DNA from: Chrysopilus asiliformis
Taxonomy: Eukaryota; Arthropoda; Insecta; Diptera; Rhagionidae
Assembly (NCBI GenBank): GCA_964034945.1
Contig: OZ035961.1
Location: forward strand, 41,754,184-41,818,183
Direction of reading: 5' to 3'
Length of the DNA: 64,000 nucleotides
Below, piece after piece: positions 11,312 through 20,980 of the stretch. A program made the position numbers and the translations under genes. The notes beneath the pieces were generated by a model. The model saw only the letters and a list, made by a program, of their open reading frames with translations, was not told where the DNA came from and did not search any database. Numbering within the stretch: position 1 is the stretch's first letter; every line of letters begins with the position of its first letter.

Positions 11312-11708
11312 CTGTAAAATTCAAGAAGACATCAATTAATGATAAACTTTGGTACACGAATTCTGTTATTTGCTGTACAAAATTAACGCTTTTAGAACTG
11401 AATTAATTTTAATTTTTGTCACGCACGCTTTCAAAAATCGCAACTATCCCTAGAATTAAGTGAAGGAAATTTATTTATGGTTTGAGTAGGCATTTTAATA
11501 ATGGGTCAAGACCTAAATTAACAAACTCGTTCTTAGCCCACCATTGAAAAACCTAAAAGTTTAAGGAAATTGATGATTCTTCATCTAGTTGGCAAACTTA
11601 TTAATGGTTCTGAAAGGGTTAAAACATTTTTACAAGCTTTTATTTAGTTTCACTTGTTTGTTTGTATGTTTTGTGGGCTTTTGGATGTATGTTAGGGCAC
11701 AAACTAAC

Positions 11709-12053
11709 CATAAGCAGACTAACATTTTCATGCAATCCATTCTAGAACAAAATTGAATTTCCAATTCCAAAAAATAAATACCCATAGCAGCCACTCCAGC
11801 CGTAGCAGCCATGAGCTTTTCTGCCAGCAGCACAATTAAGTGAAAATTGCAAAAGAAAGACAAAATGCGATCAACAAAACGAACAGATTTATCGGACTTT
11901 TACTGCTGGAAAGCTTGCATCACGAAGTCTTATCCTGCTGGCGGAAAATCATGGCTGCTACGGCTGGAGTGGCTGCTATGGGTATTTATTTTTTGGAAGT
12001 TGAAATTCAATTTTGTTCTAGAATGGATTGAATGAAAATGTTAGTCTGCTTAT
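11709..12053. repeat. Large inverted repeat, arms about 120 bp
   Basis: The left arm (11709-11830) and right arm (11935-12053) are reverse complements with only a few differences. Shared landmarks are GCTACGGCTGGAGTGGCTGC, GGTATTTATTTTTTGGAA, TTGTTCTAGAATGGATTG and AATGTTAGTCTGCTTAT. The loop is about 104 bp. The open frames on both strands here are mirror images of one another and are not taken as genes. Confidence 0.85.
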
Positions 12054-12059
12054 AATTAG

Positions 12060-12210
12060 ATTGTGGTTAGGGTCAAACCTTGTAATCCAATTTTGACCCA
12101 CTTCCACTTAAAAGTTTGCACACATACGTAATTTCTATGACAATGCAAAGGGGCGGCTACACCGTTTCCCCTACTTCTTACCCCTCCCCAGCTACCGTCT
12201 ATCTATTCAT
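12060..12210 (+). repeat. Family L fragment
   Basis: Carries the module AATCCAATTTTGACCCACTT CCAC..TTTGCACACATACGTA (shown in parts) found at the start of the other L copies. It is cut off by the piggyBac element at 12215. Confidence 0.5.
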
Positions 12211-12214
12211 TTAA

Positions 12215-12850
12215 CCCTAATCCGTATTTCGTGTCAATTTGACACAATTTTCGAATTCAAATCCACTTATTTCATTGTTTTTTTTATTAAATTGATCTGA
12301 GATTTTGGCGCAAGGTAAAAATCGTATATGAATTTTTAATTTTTCTAGTTGGATTTACCGTTAGGTGTCACATAGTCGCTGTACAAAAAAATCCCTTAAT
12401 CTGTCGTTCATGTGTCAAATTGACACAATAGTAAAAACTTAAACATTACGCTGCGTCAAAAAGATATTTCATGCACATTTTTTATTTGAATTGAAATAGT
12501 ATCAACAGGAATACAATTTGCCATAGTTTCCAAAAAAAAAATCTAATTCCAATGTCCACAGTGTACGATGTGATAAATGTGTAAAATCTACTTGTCCATC
12601 TCACCGTTTCACAATTTGTGAAAAATGTGGAACCAACGTTCAATTTTCTTGATTCCTTTTTTATGTAATTTTGTATGTTATTAATAAGACCAAATTATTT
12701 TTTTTGCTTTTCTCAATAAAAAAAATAATGATTAATCAAGAAAACTTGATTTTGTTACAATTAACACTAAAAATATGGGATTTTCTGGTATTGTGTCAAT
12801 TTGACACATGAAATACTTTTAAGTAACTTTAAATGAAATACGGATGAGGG
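12215..12850 (+). mobile_element. piggyBac deletion derivative
   Basis: TTAA target duplications at 12211-12214 and 12851-12854 flank ends CCCTAATCCGTATTTC and GAAATACGGATGAGGG. TTAA duplication and CCC..GGG ends are the piggyBac signature. The 636-bp copy keeps the end of a transposase (12542-12652) and has lost the rest. TGTCAATTTGACACA palindromes recur inside. Confidence 0.85.
12542..12652 (+). pseudogene. piggyBac transposase C-terminal cysteine-rich domain (remnant)
   Basis: This 36-codon open stretch ends in TGA and reads a compact zinc-binding pattern, C-x2-C-x4-C-x2-H-x4-C-x2-C (CDKCVKSTCPSH..ICEKC). It matches the cysteine-rich domain at the extreme C terminus of piggyBac transposases, which binds the transposon ends. 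No DDE catalytic core is left upstream, because sequence before 12542 is AT-rich and stopped. It lies in sense orientation inside an element with perfect piggyBac ends, which supports the identification. It has no start codon and is most likely not expressed as a protein. Confidence 0.75.
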
Positions 12851-12924
12851 TTAAGCAATTTTGACACGGTTTTCAAAAAAATCAACTCTCAATGTTTTTA
12901 TCTTGCTTGAATTTTTGGGACCAT

Positions 12925-13536
12925 TTTTTAAAAGCTTTTATTTAGCTTGCTTTCATGTCTGTCTATCTGTCTGTCTTTCAGATCTAAAACTTGCAATCCA
13001 ATTTTTACCCACTTCCCCACATTCGATTAACTTGCACATATGTATACGTAAGTTCGATGACAATACAATATTTTCTTTATTTCAATTTTCCGGAAAAACT
13101 CTATTCTGGGGGTTTTTGGGGTCGTTGAATCCGACTGTGGCATTAAGAAATCCGTAAGGATAACGCAAGGTCCTGGAAGGATAACGCGATTATCCTTTTG
13201 CGGGGAAAAAATCTCATTTGAGGGTTTTTGGAATTATTGAGTCCGACCTTGCTGTTAAGAAGCCTGTAAGGATAACGCAGGGTCCTGTTAGGACAATGTG
13301 ATTATCCTTTTCCTAAAATTTTCCAGAAAAAAATTCCATCTTAGGGTTTTTGGGGTCGCTGAATCCGATTCTGGCATTAAGAATTCTGTGAGGCTAACGG
13401 TAGGTCCTGTAAGGATAACGGGATTATCTTTTTCCCCGAATTTTCCGGGAAAAATCTCATCGGCGGTTTTTTGGAGTCGCTGAATCCGATTCTGGAATCA
13501 AAAAGTCCGTGAGCATATCTCAATAGCAAGGATATA
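12925..13536 (+). repeat. Family L repeat, left part with four tandem modules
   Basis: Begins AAAAGCTTTTATTTAGCTTGC and a TGTCTG run, then the GACCCACTTCCCACA-like module. Next come about four repeats of 112-122 bp, each with GATTATCCTTTT, TTTTCCGGAAAAA-like and GGTTTTTGGGGTCGCTGAA modules (units at about 13066, 13188, 13300 and 13422). It is interrupted at 13536 by the mariner derivative and continues at 14099. Confidence 0.7.
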
Positions 13537-14096
13537 TCGGGTCTTTCAACAAGAACATAATCATTTTGTATTTAAATAAAACACAGAATAATTGAGATAT
13601 CGGGCTGAAATTTATTCCAGGTGTAGTGGACATGTTACATTTAAGTATGAAATTCGATGTCGTTCATATGGCCACCCCGAGCACGTTTGCAGATTGATTC
13701 ATTGGAGCCAATTTTCCACCACTCTTCCACACATATCGGCCGGAACATTGGCAATTTCGCGTTCGATATTGTTCCTGAGCTCTTCTAACGTTGTTGGCTT
13801 GTTGGCATAAACCAACGACTTAACATAACCCCATAAAAAGAAATCCAACGGCGTTAAATCGCTTGAGCGAGGTGGCCATTCGACCGGACCATTTCTCGAG
13901 ATTACACGATTACCGAACTTCTCCTTCAATAGATCAATTGTTTGACCAGCTGTGTGGCATGTAAACCTAAAAAAAACCTTAAACATAAAAAATTTAAACC
14001 TTGACTGACGTTTCAGCATTGCCAGATCATAAAAACAGTTTTAGGGTGCGTTTTTATTAAAATACATAATTGTTATGTCCTTGTTGAAAGAGCCTT
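13537..14096 (-). mobile_element. DD41D mariner derivative (560 bp), TA target
   Basis: Inverted ends share GG-TCTTTCAACAAG- (left 13539 onward; right GTTGAAAGAGCC, 14083-14094), flanked by TA at 13535-13536 and 14097-14098. L-family copies at 18858 and 61557 show the uninterrupted sequence GGATATATATTCGAAG, which equals this locus with the element and one TA removed. The copy keeps only the C-terminal part of a transposase. Confidence 0.75.
13699..13968 (-). pseudogene. DD41D-type mariner transposase, C-terminal remnant
   Basis: The minus-strand frame reads CHTAGQT, then VISRNGPVEWPPRSSDLTP, LDFFLWGYVKSLVY and TLEELRNNIEREIA. This is the third-aspartate region of the family, colinear with the intact copy at 37791-38861 (there CHTADQT ... 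SPDLTPPDFFLWGYLKSKVY). The spacing between the CHTA block and the DFFLWG aspartate is the same, so it belongs to the DD41D group. The second catalytic Asp and everything before it are lost at the deletion junction. It differs from the intact copy at many residues, so it is a separate, older lineage. It is not functional. Confidence 0.8.
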
Positions 14097-14098
14097 TA

Positions 14099-14460
14099 TA
14101 TTCGAAGGCTAAAAGTATAGACAAGCGTGGTAAAAGACAGGCATTATTTTGGATTTTTAGTCTCACTAATCAAATACCAAATGACTAAAAAAAATAAAAT
14201 AAAAAAAAATCAAAAAAAAAAATTTAAAAAAGCTTTTATTTAAAAAAATGCACTAAAAATATTTTAGCACTGTGTATCAGAAATAAAAGCAAGATAATGG
14301 CATCAAAAATAAAATAAATATTTATCTCACTTTTATTTCTGATAAACAGTGCCCAAAAAAATATTTTCTCCTTTCTAGTGCATTTTAAAAAAAAAAAAAA
14401 GCTTTTATGATAATTTTTTTTTGTTTTCTTTTTTTTTCTTTTTAGTACACTTAAAAAGCT
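14099..14460 (+). repeat. Family L repeat, right part: terminal palindrome
   Basis: Continues the L copy after the mariner insertion (TTCGAAGGCTAAAAG). It then forms a palindrome with arms AAAAAGCTTTTATTT..TGCACTAAAAA..ATCAGAAATAAAAGC and the mirrored sequence ending near 14405. Centre near 14310. Confidence 0.65.
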
Positions 14461-14645
14461 TGTTTTTATTTTAATTTTCTGTAAAAAGTTCTCTAGAATT
14501 TTTTTAAAATTTAATGCATTTCAATCAGTTAATCTAATGATTATTTTTATATTTTTCTGCATCAACAATAAACAATTCCATAAAAAAAAATCTGGAATTT
14601 CTACAATTCCAATGTAATGAATATGGTCAGAGAGCATAAAATTAC

Positions 14646-14823
14646 CTGTTGTTGCGAAATCATAAAAGAAATTCGATCTGGCAGTGGGATAGCTGTTTTG
14701 CATTCCATTTAAATTTACCGCTGATTTTGTATCGATGGCACTTCGAGCCATTCGAGCGGCCAAATCATTCTGGGCAAAACTATAGATTTCATTTTCTTCT
14801 CGGTTCGATAGGCAACTTGATGG
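14646..14823 (-). CDS. SAM-domain gene, coding exon 3
   Basis: This 178-nt exon (59 codons plus one base) is bounded by acceptor TTCGTACATTTAG|CCA and donor ACAACAG|GTAATT. It enters in phase 0, matching exon 2, and leaves in phase 1. The peptide opens PSSCLSNREENEIYSFAQND, continues with the basic and polar stretch LAARMARSAIDTKS and ends near SNFFYDFATT. The frame is open throughout, although both other minus-strand frames around it are interrupted. No domain is recognised; the Asn/Ser content and short charged blocks suggest a linker of an adaptor protein. The phase-1 exit is met exactly by exon 4. Confidence 0.76.
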
Positions 14824-15188
14824 CTAAATGTACGAAACACGTAGTACACGTAGATAAATATAGATTCCAGGATTATAGAGGCAGCAGTATCATGGCAAAC
14901 GTAGAAAATTGTAGGACGTCAAATGATAGCCGAGTAGAACGTTGTACAACACAGGCCGAAGAAACCATTTTGTTCCATTTAGCAGAGTCCAGGATAAATT
15001 TCATGAAATGAAAAAAGAAGCTAAAATCAATATCGAAGGTACAAAAAAAACCCTTGGCAAAGGAATGGGATAAGAGTTAGTTCAAAAGTCACTCGTAGTC
15101 AAAGGTGTACTTTTGGAGATTGAAAATCTCGTTCAATCGACAATAACAGGAAATACTGAAGGAAAAAAGGGAATCAAAGTGACCTTAC
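14824..15188 (-). other. Intron 2 of the SAM-domain gene
   Basis: A 365-bp intron with donor GTAAGG at 15188 and acceptor ACATTTAG ending at 14824. It separates two phase-0 ends. I see no transposon and nothing else recognisable in it; a plus-strand open frame crossing it is a chance opening. Confidence 0.72.
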
Positions 15189-15422
15189 CAAATATTTTCC
15201 TGGCACATAAATTGGCTGACTTTGACTATTTGGCAGGCCTGATTGATTAGTGGCTCCCCGATATGGTCGACTTGTTGTTAGTCCGGCAGCTATTCTAACA
15301 TGTCGTTCAGTCCACTTTGATTGACGAACTTTTTCGATAGCGTTTAGTATGTCCTCGTATGGTGTCGATAACTGTTTACTGTAGTGGGCAGCTAATCCTT
15401 CTAGGTAACCTCTTTTACCTTC
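15189..15422 (-). CDS. SAM-domain gene, coding exon 2
   Basis: This 234-nt exon (78 codons, no stop) is bounded by a pyrimidine-rich acceptor TTTTTCAATAG|GAA and a donor TTG|GTAAGG. It is phase 0 on both sides, so it joins directly to the SAM exon. The peptide begins EGKRGYLEGLAAHYSKQL, followed by an amphipathic, charged stretch (YEDILNAIEKVRQSKWTER, residues 22-40 of the exon), probably helical. The second half is rich in Ser, Asn, Gln and Pro and looks disordered. Codon use is mixed, with no low-complexity bias, unlike the surrounding AT-rich intron. I do not recognise a named domain. Its neighbour 365 bp downstream is exon 3. Confidence 0.78.
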
Positions 15423-15719
15423 CTATTGAAAAACGAATTCAACAAAAACATTATTTCGGTTTTCTAGGAAATCATTGGAATTAAATTCAACAAAAAAAAG
15501 TCAGTTTCAAGCAAATAAAAAGGTTATGCATTGCAAGGTCCTTGTGGCAACAGGGTTTTTTTTACATATAATCTACAAAATATACTTGTGTAGCCCGGAT
15601 ATAAACTGTTTTGTAAGAAAACTAAATAGCCTGAATACTGAAAATTCCATACCAACATTTGATTGAAATTGATTTAGTAGTTCAAGAGTTAAAAGCGAAC
15701 GGTCAAAAAGATATGGACT

Positions 15720-16180
15720 CCCAAGAAACACAACGAGGTTACAATCCGGTAACGTTTTTTCACATCCGTTACAAATTGGTTACGAAATAAGTGTTTCGGA
15801 AATGTTTCTTTGTGACCCAATTGAAACCATAGAAAAACAGGTTTCACTAAACCTCCTCTGAAACCTGAAGGTATCGAATGAGTTACTAAGTAACCTTTTT
15901 TTCTAAATTAGTCACGAAATAAGTGTTTCGGAAACGTTCCTTTGTAGCCTGTAAAAGCAAAGTTGAGAGTAGGTTTCAGTGGACCTTACTACAGACCGGA
16001 AAGTTCTATCCGTGTTACAAGACAACCATTGAAATTTATGGTTACATGTTGCAAATAAGTTTCAAAATAGCAGTTTCACATACGTTACTTGGTAACTAGT
16101 TACATAGTAACCAATATGTACCCAATTTTGCCAAGCACGAGAAGTTACATTGTAATCACGGTTACAAATTGTTTCTTGGG
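15720..16180. mobile_element. MITE rich in GGTTAC motifs
   Basis: CCCAAGAAACA at the left is matched by GTTTCTTGGG at the right. Between them GGTTAC or GTAACC and GTGTTTCGGAAA modules repeat many times in both orientations. No target duplication was recognised. Confidence 0.6.
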
Positions 16181-16462
16181 TTACGTTTTTTAATCGGTTT
16201 AACTAGATTTTCTAGTTGATTTAAAAAAAAATTGTGGAAAACCTGTATCGAAAAATGTATTCCATACAACATATGACTCCAATCGACCCTAAATTGTTGA
16301 GGAAATATTTTTAGGCAAAATGAAGACGTCGAAATTTTTCATGATCACAGCACTTTGTTATGCTTTGTATTACGTACATATGTATAAAAAGTAGAAAATT
16401 GTTATTTAATTGCCGAAATCAATTTTTTTTTAAATTGTATAGATGCAGAGATCAAATCATTA

Positions 16463-16907
16463 GGGCAATTCACTCTTGATCGTAGATAGTAAAATCGTAG
16501 ATTGTACTGTACATCTACGATGGAAAAGTACAACGAAGCGTGAGCAGCGCTTTACTAGAGGTTGTGGGTTTTGTCGTAAATTTTTGACTCTTTTATTTAT
16601 TTTCTTTACCTAAATTGTTTAAAGCATTTTTTAACTCTTAATTTATACTAAATCATATAAATACTTCAATTTACTTGCTTTTCCAATGTCCATTTTAGAG
16701 TTGGCACCAAGTGGACATGTTACAAAACATGCCTTAACCTCACTTTATTAGAAGTACGAGAAAAACTACGATTTTTACCATACCTTCGGGTGTGGTAGAT
16801 TGTAGTTTTCGTCGTAAAAAAATTTGTATGGAGAACTGTCAAAAAACTACGATTTTATTTACGATTCTACGAGTTTACGATCAACTACGATAAAGAGTGA
16901 ATAGCCC
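16463..16907 (+). mobile_element. TA-flanked MITE, copy 1 (445 bp)
   Basis: Ends GGGCAATTCACTCTTGATCG and (reverse) GGGCTATTCACTCTTTATCG, flanked by TA on both sides (16461-16462 and 16908-16909). Repeated ATCGTAG motifs lie inside each end. A second copy in opposite orientation is at 30124-30575 and is highly similar along its whole length. Confidence 0.82.
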
Positions 16908-18576
16908 TATTATTTTTTTTGAGCTATTGACGTCATCAAAACATTCTCTCATTGTAGAAAGTTGAGACTGAAGCGGAAGAAAATCAATCTTAAGCATGAC
17001 TTTGAAATTGAACCTATTCAAAAATATTTTTGAACCTATTCAAAGATATTCAAAGTATACGTAAGGTAACTGTACCAGAAATGTCCCAAACGAGTGCTTT
17101 TTGTATTTAGCGTTGATATATCAAAGGCATCAAATTTTCTAAATGGTTATCATTTCTGTGAAACATCAACCACACGTGAATCTCCCATAGTCTCAGTCAC
17201 ACTAGAGGAGTTTATAAATGTTTGCCCATAAACAGACACTAATTCTTCTGGTCATGTAGTCAGGATTTGTCAAAATGCTTATATCGTCCTCAGATTCGTG
17301 CCACAAATTTGCCATGAAAACGGATAGGGTTTTCAAAGATAGCATTACTTCGTTAAACCATGTCTCCTAAATGCTCTTTATATTGTTTGGAAACTCTAAC
17401 TTTGCTGTCGTATGAAAGTTGATGGCTTTCCTGATGGAATGAACTTCCACTAGAATGCCACGAACTCGTAAATTTTATAAATCAATAAATATTTTAGATG
17501 TCCTTTGAGTATTGAAATGCCATTATCCTGGCACAGAAATTTGATGTACGGTATATTAGCATAATTGGTTTCACTGTTTTAGGCGTTCATATGTATGTGT
17601 ATATAAATATACACGCACGGGTGGATAATAGAGCCCTCGGGATATTTTCAGGATTGTGGAGGCTTGACGGGACAATGATAAAAACTTTTTAACTTTGGCA
17701 ACATTGAAAAACAGGAAATCTTCAATAGCTGGCTGTTTATGCCATGCCAGAGAGTTTTGGATGCAGAATATCTAGCAATATGACTATTAAAATCTATACG
17801 CCAGAGCTGTATTTATTATCATGACAGATGATCTCTCTTAATGTGCTCAAATCCCTGGGCTATATTTAATAGCATTATGCTAATTACATTGCATAATTAC
17901 ATGCACTAAAATGCATAACAAATAGTCCACTCTTATAATAATATGTAAATAGAACGAAAAAGAAAATGTTGAAATTATTTCGACGCCTCCGTGCAAAACT
18001 CTCAAATCACTCTCGCGCTATCAAAATTGTAACGTTTTTGTAAGTACGATAAATCAGCAATATTGGGAAGCGTTTTAGTTATTTTTTGCTGATTTTGAAA
18101 GAAAATTAACATCTCAAAACAATGAACGTGTTTTATTTTTTAGTGAACTGAAAATTCAACATTGAGGAATGTCGAACGTCAAGTTACGATATTCTTGCAC
18201 GGAGGTGTCGATTTGTTCTTCTGATTTTTTGAAGTGATAACTTCTTTAGGCGCGTTGGGCGATTTTTGGATGGGTAAAAACTTATGGTTTGGCGTCAGCA
18301 TCAAAACGTGACGCTTTCCACATTGGAAAACCTTTCAACTTCCAAAGCTTTAAGCTTCAACTTCCACATTGGAAAACTTAAAAAAAAACACCTCAACTTC
18401 CAAACCTTTCTGTTATGGTTTTTTCGATAATGATAATGAAGACGTCGGTGCAAAAAGCGGTCATCTCCACTTTTTCAAATTTTTCAGGAGAGACAAAAAA
18501 CATATTAGCGTGAAATTTTTGCTCTGGGACAAAGTTAACAATTTACAGTTTAAATCAAGCATGTATTCTTAACATC
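16908..18576. other. Intronic single-copy stretch
   Basis: No transposon ends, tandem repeat or coding exon recognised. It lies inside intron 1 of the SAM gene. Confidence 0.45.
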
Positions 18577-19140
18577 ATTAAAAGCTTTTATTTAGCTTGC
18601 CTTCGTGTCAGTTTGTCTGTCAGATCAAATCTTGCAACCCAATTTTGACCCACTTCCACTTGTCCGATTGACTTGAAATTTTGCACACTTATATAAGTCC
18701 GATGACAATACAATATTTTCACTACTTCGTCCTTGTAAGGATAACGGAAGGCCCTGTAAGGATAACGTGATTATCCTTTTCTCCAAATTTTCCGGAAAAA
18801 AATCTATTCTCAAGTTAAAAAGCCTGTAAGGACATCTCAAATGTAAGGATATATATTCGAAGACTAAAAAGAACAAAAATAAAAAAAATTAAAAAAAATT
18901 TTTTAAAAAAAGCTTTTATTAAAAAAGAATGCACTAAAAAGAAAAAAATAATTTTCTGGACGCTGTGTATCACAAATATAAAAGCTTTTAAAAAGCGAGA
19001 TAAAGCATAAAACAATAAAATAAAAATTTATCTCGCTTTTAAAAAGCTTTTATATTTGTAATACACAGCATCCAGAAATTTTTTTTTCTTTTTAGTGCAT
19101 TCTTTTTTAATAAAAGTTTTTTTTTCAAATTTTTTTTTTA
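18577..19140 (+). repeat. Family L repeat, near-complete copy
   Basis: Starts AAAAGCTTTTATTTAGCTTGC, then TGTCTGTCAGATCAAATC, the GACCCACTTCCAC module, one GGATAACG..TTATCC unit, and the uninterrupted GGATATATATTCGAAG junction. It ends with a long palindrome whose arms (about 18908-19000 and 19028-19130) include GTGTATCACAAATATAAAAG and its mirror. It serves as the empty-site reference for the insertion at 13537. Confidence 0.7.
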
Positions 19141-19729
19141 TTTTTTTTATTTAATGATCCGGATAACAGATCCATATGGATCATTAAAAAAAACAGCTAA
19201 TGTATATATGTAATTGTTGCTCGGAGTGGCGATAGATATGAAAACCAGACTAATGTTAATGATTTTAATTTACAAATTATGAAATATTAATTTTTGATAT
19301 TACAAATAATTTCAAAATCCAAAAAAATTCTGTTATTTCATAGTTTAAGGTTATCACTTCTGTCGGCAGTCCCAATGACTGCTTTGTTTTTTTTTCAAAA
19401 CCTAATGAATTTTTCTACTGGAAAAAATATTATAAAATATGTTAAAAAATGTTGGTGCCTCGAATGATTATTCATTCCAAATTTAAGCAGAACTCCAGAC
19501 CGAATTTCTATAGAGGTTTTCCGTTTGAATGAAGAGTAGGAAGAGTAGGAGGGGGTGGGCAAAGCCATTTATCTCGAAAAGTTTTTTTTGGTGGCTGGAC
19601 CACTATTACTCTGAGCTTTCACTCGACTATTACTCTGGGCACCAATCGTGTATCGCGACACGTCTCCGTCTTTGAGCTGAGACGGCGACATCGACGCGAC
19701 AAGTGAATTACGAGTTGTTCGCAGGTTCT
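19141..19729. other. AT-rich to GC-richer stretch before the nested elements
   Basis: At about 19590-19640 ACTATTACTCTG occurs twice in a short tandem. An open minus-strand frame at 19569-19769 has no recognisable domain and abuts the Harbinger MITE; I do not call it a gene. Confidence 0.4.
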
Positions 19730-19732
19730 TAA

Positions 19733-20202
19733 GACCACGATTAGACGCAGACACACTGAACTTCCACACTGAACCTCTCGTGATTACACAGGTTGAGCTG
19801 AACCCAAACGAAAATCAAACGAATGGAAATTGGGCCATTTTGTTTTTAATTTCGTGTTTGTGAAAAGTTTTTTTTTGTATTTAACTTCGTGTTTGTGAAT
19901 GTCAGATAAACCGGGGTGCTGCTCGTATGCTTCAATCAAAACCGTTATCTGACTTTTATTCCAGTTTGCCATTGAATAAACAAATTTTAGCTCAACAACA
20001 TGTACGCACTCTAGGACGATCACGGAGTAAATGATTTTTTTGTAACAAGTGGAAATGAATCAGCCAATCAGCATTCGTTCTGCTTCTTGAGCAACTGAAA
20101 TTTTTAGTTTGGGTTCGACTTTTCGTGTCATCGTTCCCACTTCGTCCCTCGCCCGTAAAGAGTCGATTTGTGGCGCCACACTAAGCCTGTGTAATCGTGG
20201 TC
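19733..20202 (-). mobile_element. Harbinger-type MITE carrying a MADF remnant
   Basis: GACCACGATTA at the left and TAATCGTGGTC at the right, flanked by TAA on both sides (19730-19732 and 20203-20205). A 3-bp TAA duplication fits PIF/Harbinger. The 470-bp copy retains a piece of the second Harbinger protein (19784-20023). It sits in the C-terminal end of an old mariner. Confidence 0.78.
19784..20023 (-). pseudogene. MADF-domain protein remnant of a Harbinger element
   Basis: The minus-strand frame contains MANWNKSQITVLIEAYEQHP followed by GLSDIHKHEVKYKKK. This is the first half of a MADF (Myb-like) domain: Trp, LI..Y..HP.L.D..., then a tyrosine and a basic run. In complete PIF/Harbinger elements a MADF/Myb-like protein is the usual partner of the transposase and helps recruit it to the ends. 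Here it lies within a 470-bp element with TAA-flanked ends, so it is a leftover of the parental element. The second half of the domain is replaced by unrelated sequence, and no catalytic transposase is present. It is not expected to function. Confidence 0.65.
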
Positions 20203-20829
20203 TAAGGGACAAAAATGATCCGTTCCAGCTCACTTCAAACCGCGTCGAAAAAACTGCTCGTCTCTTGAGGCGATCCACTAATTGACCTAATTTTTGGTCT
20301 CTCCGTAAGAACGGAAGTGCTGCTCAGCCAGGCCATTCGTCATCGATCGGAACACACTGAGCGAAAAGATCACCTAAAATGCACCTAAAATGGAACAAAA
20401 ACAAGAGGAAATCTTTATGGTTTTCATCCAAGATGAAAGTCAACTTAAAACCATAAAGAGAATCCTTTTAAAATTTTGACAGCGAGATAAGGTGCTAACC
20501 ATCTTAAATTAAGGTGAAATATACTTATTTTTTAAAAGGATTGTCTTTTTATTTTAATCCTATAGCACATAAAAAACTATGTGAAATCTGTTTGAAACAA
20601 ATAGATTTTCCTTTGAATTTTAGAGGATTTTCTATGAAATCTGTTAATAATATTTAAGCCGGCATTCCATTTTTTTTAAAGATTACAAAATAATTTTGTA
20701 CTTAAAAAAAAATTGATGCTTAAAAGGGATTGAAAATTTAAAAAAAAACGAAGAAATATATTTTATAGTTTTTATTTTACTGTTTTAAATTTACAAAGCA
20801 TATTCTTCTATCCGATGACCATTTGTCCC

Positions 20830-20928
20830 CTAATTGTGGATTTTATTAGAAATAGTTTCTAACCAGTCCAGTATCCGCTTTGTTGTGGGCGCTGATAAAG
20901 TGTCCACATCACAAGCCATGGGTTTATC
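20830..20928 (-). pseudogene. Transposon-borne SAM-like gene, exon 2
   Basis: After a 52-nt intron (20929-20980, GTAAGG ... AAATTTAG) the phase-0 frame continues for 32 codons, DKPMACDVDTLSAPTTKRIL DWLETISNKIHN in two parts, and stops at TAG (20830-20832). Intron length and splice signals are typical of flies. The Asp-Trp-Leu helix near the end again resembles the first helix of a SAM fold, but it is too short to call. Reading through without splicing would add a different tail that stops at 20924, so splicing is inferred from signals and phase alone. Exon 1 carries a premature stop, so this copy is probably dead. Confidence 0.5.
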
Positions 20929-20980
20929 CTAAATTTTGATTTATTAAGGATGTGTAAATTTCAATACGGGTTTTCCTTAC

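Larger units (their letters stand above)
11312..14645 (-). other. Intron 3 of the SAM-domain gene (about 3.3 kb)
   Basis: Donor GTAATT at 14645, acceptor TTGAATTTTACAG ending at 11312, phase 1. It contains the large inverted repeat 11709-12053, the piggyBac derivative 12215-12850, an L-family repeat from 12925 to about 14460, and the DD41D mariner derivative 13537-14096 inserted in that repeat. Confidence 0.66.

Noticed and set aside
11630..12035. Frames reading MAATAGVAAMGIYFLE on both strands
   Set aside because: They are mirror images produced by the inverted repeat; no independent coding evidence.
14649..15011. 120-codon plus-strand frame
   Set aside because: It runs antisense across exon 3 and intron 2 of the SAM gene, whose exons have proper splice sites and matching phase.
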